Part shown: in pieces, positions 58,281-64,000 of the stretch
Position numbering within the stretch: the stretch's first letter is position 1
Layout of the letters: each line of letters begins with the position of its first letter
From: Erodium maritimum
Taxonomy: Eukaryota; Streptophyta; Magnoliopsida; Geraniales; Geraniaceae
Assembly (NCBI GenBank): GCA_963921825.1
Contig: OY997592.1
Location: forward strand, 21,765,432 to 21,829,431
Length of the DNA: 64,000 bases
Reading direction: 5' to 3'
Made by a program: the position numbers and the translations under genes
Notes under the pieces: generated by a model
What the model saw: only the letters and a program-made list of their open reading frames with translations
Told to the model about the DNA's origin: nothing
Database searches by the model: none

Positions 58281-59069
58281 CTACAGTGACCTAGGAGGAG
58301 TCCATTTCAAAAGGATCCCATTCTCTTTTAGATGATCTAATAACTCTGTGGTCAAGTATTTTCCACCTCGATCCAATCGAAGTGCCTTAATACCTTTGTC
58401 GAGCTGGTTTTCTACTATAGTCTTAAACTCTTTGAATTTATCAAAAGCTTCAGACTTATGTCTCACCGAATAGACATAACCATATTTACTGTAATCATCA
58501 GTAAATGTGATAAAGTAGCTAAAACCCCTCCTGGCAAGTGAACTTATTGGTCTACACACATTCGAGTGTATCAACCCCAATAATTCACCCGCCCTTTCAT
58601 CGCGATCGATAAAGGGCACTTTAGTCATTTTGCCCATCAAACAAACCTTGCACCTATCGATCGAATGGAATTCGAATGAACCTGAAAGCCCGCACTTCTG
58701 AAGTGCTGATAGGCGCTTCTTGTTTATGCGACCCAAATGACAGTACCATAACAGAGTTAGGTTTAAATCGTTGGATTTAGACCTCTTGCTATTAACGGAA
58801 TATATAGAACTTGAGGCATTGTTACCCATATCTAATATGTACAATCCTCCAACCATGTCAGTACTGGTATAAAACATATCATTGCATAGAACATTGAAAA
58901 CTCTATTTCCAATATTAACATTATATCCTTCCTTGTCAAACACGGATACAGATATAATATTCCTACTAAGAGTAGGTATGCAATATACATTATACAATAC
59001 TAAGACAAGGCCTCTTGGCAAAGCAAGACTCAATGATCCTACAGCAGTTGCCACAACTCTGAGGTCCAT
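58281..59069 (-). pseudogene. integrase zinc-binding and core region, truncated
   Basis: 262 codons. It begins in the protease-integrase spacer (NVYCIPTLSRNIISVSVF), then the zinc-binding region: the two His of the usual HHCC motif are not where expected (LLWYCHLGRINKK), while the Cys pair CKVC is present. The core reads LIHSNVCRPI, TFTDDYSKYGYVYS and LRLDRGGKYL, and stops after TPPRSL, before the last catalytic acidic residue. Identical stop position in the left copy (411-413). Confidence 0.85.
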
Positions 59070-59099
59070 TTCGTGCTTTCCAAATCTCTCCTACTTTCA

Positions 59100-59699
59100 G
59101 CCACCATATATTAGTGCATGTGTGAGATTCAGTCATGGTATCTAATACCCATGAATCTTTGGAAGTAGAGAGATGTAGCTCTATAGAGTTAATACCGAAT
59201 GAAGGCACGGTCCCACCGCCCTTCCTTAGATCATCCAGGTTTCCTGATGAAGGCGCAGTCCTACTGCCCTTCTTCAGATCATCCAGGCTATTTGATGAAG
59301 GCGCAGTCCCACTGCCCTTCTTCAGATCAGCCGTGAACTTCCTGTAATCCCGGTTCCAATGACCAGGCTGTTGGCAGTAGAAGCAGACATTCTCAGGTGT
59401 CTCATCTTTCCTACCAAGTGCGCATGGGCCCAGCCCTTGCCACTTCCAATTCCCTTGTTGACCATCAGAATATCCTTGGATCCCAGATCCCTGAGATATT
59501 CTTCTCAGCAGCTGATGACACTTCATGTAACTCTGATATGGTCTTAGAGACAGCCTTGTCAAGGACATATTCTTTGCGTTCAGACTTGAGGACTATCCTC
59601 AAAAATTCTGTACCAGTCCAAATAGTTTGTCCCATTTAGCTTGACCCTGTCAAGAATGGTTTTTAATGACAAACTATTAATGTTCGCTGAATTTGCCAT
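59100..59699 (-). pseudogene. gag and protease remnant with damaged knuckle and active site
   Basis: The gag start MANSANINSLSLKTILDR lies at 59699. After about 35 codons the frame shifts, and most of the capsid region is missing, because knuckle sequence follows within about 300 bases. The zinc knuckle reads CFYCQQPGHWNRDY, so its last Cys is Tyr. It is followed by three copies of a roughly 15-residue unit (LDDLKKGSRTAPSSGN type, 59205-59340). The protease site reads VLDTM where DTG or DSG is required. It cannot form normal particles or mature them. Confidence 0.75.
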
Positions 59700-61242
59700 T
59701 TGATCTACAACAGATAAAATTCAATCAGTAAACTGAATAAATTTTATGAAGATCAAGCTTAAACACCAACAATCAATTCTAAACCTTTAGAATCTGAAAC
59801 CAAGATCCTTGATTCACTCGATTAAGCTGAACTAATGCTCACCACTTAATCGAGCTATGTAGGTAGGAATCCATCCAATCACATCCAATGTGACTCCTGG
59901 CTAGGGTATGTACTTATGTACACGACTTACCCTATCTGTTACCCTAGCTCAACCTCAGGCTAAGAATCGTAGTCGGGTCCACCAATTTTCAACTATGGCT
60001 CGTCACTATGTAGGTGCTCCGCTAATGCGCACGACACCTACATATGTCGTCCAAACCTACTACCCCGCTTTCCCATGGATGCTCCGCTAATGCGCACGAC
60101 ACCCATAGGACGGGGAGGTAGTAAGGTGTTGATGATTGGGAGGTATCGGACATGACCCGCTTTTACTTGTCCAGTTGTGTTCAAAACTTTGGCACATCCT
60201 AGATGCGATGAGCACATCAACTACATTCCAAATGCAATGATGCCTCAAATTACATCCAATGTAATTCTTCCTTTGAACCCGTCAACTACATCCAATGCAA
60301 TGACGGTTCTAAGGGTTCACACACAAGGATTAAAATTCCAATTTTATCTTTGCATGTGAGGTGATATGCTCGGTAAATAAAGTTAGGCATGCAATTCTAA
60401 AGCACATAGAATTAATCATGCATAAACTAAACCAAGCATAAAGCGATAAATGTGCACATAATAGCCCCCTAAACTAACTCCCACTAGCTTCTTGAGCTCC
60501 ACCGACTCCAAGCCGATGCCAACACCCGAAAAGCCACCAAATGACCTTTTCGCCCTTTCTTCATCTTGAGTAAAATATTACAATTTAATACACGACTCGC
60601 AGGTCGGGAATAAATAAATATTACAAACAAGTGGTTCGACGACCACACCTTGAAAGAATAATTACACGTTACCTCTAACGGCTCGCAGGCCGTGAAAAGC
60701 GATAAATAATTAAATTGAGCTCGGGGCTATTATGTGCACCATGCCAACATCACATCACACATCGTGTTATCAAACAAGAATGTTATCAAACATCATGTGA
60801 TTTTCCGGTTTTAATTAATAGCCAAGTTTCGAAAATTTTTGATGCTCGGTTTATCGAAACCGTTCAAAAATGAAACTTTTGAACATTTGATCTTCGAGTT
60901 CGTCATGACGGTTCCAAACTCGTCATAACTAACAAAACGGTTTAGCCTTGGCATATCAACCATCCAATGGTCATGCTTGGCCTAGCTCCGTCCAACGGAG
61001 CCCCGTTCGGTCCCGGTTTCGGCTCCCCGAGAGTCCCGCTCCCGAGACCCGAAAAATCAAATTTTTTTCAAAATTTCCAGATTTGAAATAATTTTCAAAA
61101 ATTCATTTTACATGCATTAAATCCATAAAAAATAATTTAAAACATGTTATCAAACAATTTAGCAAAACAACATGCCAAAAACGAAACTTTCAAGCAAAAC
61201 CGAAACTTTGAACACCGTCTTGTGAATCCCGAAGGTAGCACG
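59700..61242 (-). other. 5' leader of the complete copia element
   Basis: About 1.5 kb of untranslated sequence between primer site and gag ATG, long for a copia element. It includes the hairpin region seen in segment C (here near 60990-61050), a repeated block GCTCCGCTAATGCGCACGAC (60018-60037 and 60080-60099), and repeated TACATCCAATG motifs (60251-60300). No real gene is seen. Confidence 0.65.
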
Positions 61243-61254
61243 GCTCTGATACCA
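61243..61254 (-). promoter_or_regulatory. primer-binding site of the complete copia element
   Basis: GCTCTGATACCA on the plus strand, the reverse complement of TGGTATCAGAGC, one base away from the 5' LTR. Matches initiator methionine tRNA. Confidence 0.92.
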
Positions 61255-61255
61255 T

Positions 61256-62943
61256 TGTTGGGTCTCGAGGTAAGGTTGGAGATGAACCAACTCGCAGCGG
61301 AAAATCAATGAAAACCAAGAGACAATTAGAACCATGAAACAACTAACAAAGAATGGATTAACAAGAGAAAAATTCAGCACTAGTTCTTACCAAAACAAGA
61401 ACACCGGTTAACGAATGATTGGCTTGAGTCTCCAAGACGCCTACGTATCCACATGGGAATCAAAGCCACGTAGTTCTTCTCTTTGAGGACTCAAGAACAC
61501 AAAAATGGAGGAGGAAACTAGCCAAACCCGAAATGGCCATGGAAGAGGGAGAGAAAATGTGTTTCCTATTCTTGTCTTGTCTTTGTTATGTTGAAAAAAG
61601 ATGACTTAAACATAACAAAACCCATACTTGTCCAACTAAAGGCATGGGACAAGTATGGTGTCAAGTAAGGTGTAAATAGGACAAAGTATGGCAAGACAAG
61701 ATTGTGTTAGGTGGTGAATCACCAACACCTTAATCCTTGTCTTGCTTACTTAGTACTAATTAATCAAGACTTGATTAATTAGTTCCATGGGCCTTGGTTG
61801 CATGGGCCTTTCATGGGCCTCTTGGAACATGGCCCGTGACCATTTCCAACGAGGTCCCGTGATTCGCTCATCGCCTCCATGCCTTCCATACCGGAAATGT
61901 CCAACATTATCCGACGCGATCAATCCCAAGACTCCAAGCCTTATCTCGATCCGTAAAGTCCTATTCACTTACGGGCACATGACCCAAAACCCAGTTTTGG
62001 TCATGTCCCGAGACAACTCCCTTTTGGCCATTCTCCATAAATGTGTCAATGAGTTTCATCCTCCGGTGTGACCCTTAGGTTTATGCATGTCAATAGATCA
62101 ACGTAAAATCCCATTTTACTTGATCCTATTTAAGTGGCAACTAACGAGACTTTAGTATTGCCTGACACTACATAACGAATCGACCCTGTCGATTCTAACC
62201 TTTCCGTCGTCCCTGTCATTATCCTTTTATCTCCGATATCCTGATTGAGATAAGGCATAGAGCCGTCATCCTTATTATTCTCAATCACCGTTCCTTGATA
62301 TGTGAGATGACTGAAGATATGATACCCAGTATCATGTGCATGGCCATGCTATTCTTCCAGTCACTCTCGATCAAGCGGCCGAGAACCGATATCTTTCCCA
62401 TACCTTAGTATGAGGGATAAATCCCTTAGCCGTCTTTCGTGTCACTCATGTAGCCCGTCCCCAAGCCAATCCTGGCCGTTATGGAAGCCCTGTTACGGAC
62501 AACGTTAGGCTCAGGTCAAACAAGGTTGTTGACTACATAGCGATCACAAAGACTCCTTGGTCTAAGGATACATGACAAGCTACAACACTGAATATGTTCA
62601 TGACTTAATCTATGGCACATATTCAGGGCGGGTCGTCCAATATCATGTCCCACATGATATCTATGATCAGACTCCGGAATCTCATTCCAATGACTAACAG
62701 AACGTAAGCCATAAAGAGCCATCTTTCATACTAGTCGCTTCTAGTGAAGCTTTGTTGACTAGGGACCCATCGAGTGTGATCTATCTCGATCTATGGTTCT
62801 ATTCGCATGGTGGGCATAGATCAGAGCACACATCGATATATTACTCCAACACATAAGTAATATAAAGCCGCTTTAATTTTATTGCTAACGATGATATATA
62901 CATTTGGACATTTAGGATTGAACTACGGGCACTAAGACTAACA
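61256..62943 (-). repeat. 5' LTR of the complete copia element
   Basis: 1688 bp, the same length as the 3' LTR and identical in the parts compared. On the element strand it runs TGTTAG...CCAACA and would carry the promoter. Confidence 0.95.
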
Positions 62944-62948
62944 CCACG
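62944..62948. repeat. target-site duplication of the complete copia element, right copy
   Basis: CCACG, equal to 54478-54482. Confidence 0.9.
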
Positions 62949-64000
62949 TCCAAGTGGGTCGGGTGGGGCCCACGTGCTCGGGAGCTCGGGTTTAGTGTTC
63001 GGGAGGTTTAAAACGTTCCCCTGACCATTTATCCTTAACCGAATCTAAATTTAGAATTAATTTGGAGAAGTTGTAATTAACGGGTTTTAGAAACTTTAAA
63101 CGTTAATTTTTAGAATCCTTGAATTATTCTAAGACCGTAGAAACGAAAACGGGAATTTTTTGGAGCCCCGGAAGGGCATTTACCAAACCCGGGCAGATTC
63201 GTCATGTCGGGCGAATCGGGCCTTTTCGAGTCCTTTATCGACAAGGTCGAGTAATCGGGAAGTTTGGGAGTGATCGACATTGTCGGGGTTACGTTTGGGC
63301 GTTAAGTTTATTAATTTCTGTTTTATTTCCTGCAAGTTAAAGTGCATTTAAAATTGTGTTCTTTTAGATCGTACTGCAGACCGAGGCAAAGGGAAGCTCG
63401 GCGAGTGACTGGGATCACATCGAGGTTTAGTGGAGCGCTTTTGGAGTTATGTACGAGGTAGGGAAAAGTAGCCGGATCTCGGCCCTGATTAGGGAAAGGT
63501 AACAGTAGAATTGCATGTGACACTTAGTAGTGTCGTAGGAACAAAGAACTTAGTGATATTAGAATTACTGGAGGCATATGACCATGCCCGGAGGTTGACT
63601 GTTTAAATTGTGTCTTGGGTGGTCATGAGAGCCCGTGTATTGTTGATTGTGTCTTGGGTGGCCATGAGAGCCGTGTATTGTTGATGGTGTCTTGGGTGGC
63701 CATGAGAGCCCGTGTATTGTTGATGGTATCTTGGGTGGCCATGAGACCCGTGTATTTTTGTTGGTGTCTTGGGTGGCCTTGGGAGCCCGTGTTTTACTGT
63801 TGGTATGTCTTGGGAGGCCATGAGTGCCCGTGGGGTCGTTGAGCCTGTGAGTTACAATTGGTGTGTCTTGGGAGGCCATGAGGGCCCTTGGGGTTGTTAA
63901 ACCCGAGTCCTTACCGTTGGAGTCTTGAGTGGCCATGAGTGTCTGTGGAGTGTTAAACTGGTCTTGTTACTGTGTGTTGAGCTTTGCTTGTGATTGTGAT
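62949..64000 (+). other. possible gypsy-type LTR, part 2
   Basis: Continuation of the sequence broken by the copia insertion. Mosaic of GC-rich and AT-rich blocks, no gene. It resembles long plant gypsy LTRs (for example the CATGTCGGGCGAATCGGGCC and ACTGCAGACCGAGGCAAAG blocks at 63203 and 63373). The window ends before any primer site or gag could confirm this. Confidence 0.35.
63610..63960 (+). repeat. minisatellite, about 8 units
   Basis: Units begin TGTCTTGGGTGGCCATGAGA and end near GTATTGTTGATGG. The first five units are 38-40 bases long (63611, 63650, 63688, 63727, 63765). The following ones (63805, 63862, 63921) are longer, up to 58 bases, and diverge. Reading frames through this stretch are repeats, not genes. 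Confidence 0.85.

Larger units (their letters stand above)
54483..62943 (-). mobile_element. structurally complete Ty1/copia element, coding-defective
   Basis: 8461 bp on the minus strand: two 1688-bp LTRs, primer-binding site, polypurine tract and a 5-bp CCACG target duplication. In every stretch compared the two LTRs read the same, so insertion is recent. The internal 5085 bp keeps the order gag knuckle, protease, integrase, RT, RNase H but is broken in every domain (see the following entries). It therefore transposed with enzymes from another copy. It lies in inverted orientation to the LTRs of the array at 43-51 kb. Confidence 0.95.

Noticed and set aside
63610..63960. Regularly spaced repeats that could suggest a CRISPR array.
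   Set aside because: The units are contiguous with no unique spacers, and the context is plant retroelement DNA.

Overview
This is a eudicot plant nuclear window. It holds one intact-looking host gene, a FRUITFULL/AP1-type MADS-box gene (minus strand, 22408-27604, 8 exons), in a sea of nested retroelements. The plant assignment rests on L1-type LINEs whose ORF1 carries an RRM, Ty1/copia elements with an initiator-Met-tRNA primer site, zinc-knuckle ORF1-only retroposons, MITEs, and the MADS gene with its plant-specific K region and FUL-like C-terminal motif. No bacterial operon, rRNA, tRNA or CRISPR signal was found.

Layout: 1-4208 is the 3' part of a copia element with a 1.69-kb LTR. 4.5-4.9 kb is a decayed Harbinger-associated Myb-like gene. 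5.3-7.4 kb is a decayed LINE. 9210-16023 is a full-length LINE (minus) with a 14-bp target-site duplication; it splits an older open reading frame. 17410-19777 and 28218-30676 are ORF1-only zinc-knuckle retroposons with target-site duplications, and 31.0-32.7 kb may be a third. 20.4-21.7 kb is a decayed env-like/'plant transposon protein' coding region. 22.4-28.2 kb is the MADS gene with a 3.2-kb first intron and a MITE in intron 5. 32.7-33.8 kb holds two small DNA transposons. 34373-41621 is a second long LINE (minus). 41636-43250 is a plus-strand LINE-type ORF1 with its own 3' tail but no ORF2.

43054-52125 is the most unusual part. A 618-bp host segment F (end of the ORF1-only LINE + fragment of an old copia LTR + start of another LINE) alternates with a 2200-bp segment C (a complete copia LTR, its primer-binding site and about 500 bp of leader) in the order F-C-F-C-F-C-F. 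The period is exactly 2818 bp and the copies differ by only a few single bases. F continues into its original right-hand context only after the fourth copy. Downstream, 54483-62943 is a complete copia element of the same family on the minus strand, with two 1688-bp LTRs and the 5-bp target duplication CCACG. It sits inside an older sequence that resembles a long gypsy-type LTR and contains a minisatellite (63.6-63.95 kb).

How it fits together: the copia family is very young by its LTRs, but its coding region is broken. The reverse transcriptase lacks its catalytic YVDD box, the protease and zinc-finger residues are altered, and a stop interrupts the integrase. The truncated copy at the left edge shares several of these lesions. 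The family therefore looks like a non-autonomous lineage that kept moving by using enzymes from elsewhere. I see no new defence or metabolic system. The best candidates for undescribed biology are the F-C tandem array, the disabled but recently mobile copia family, and the ORF1-only LINE derivatives.
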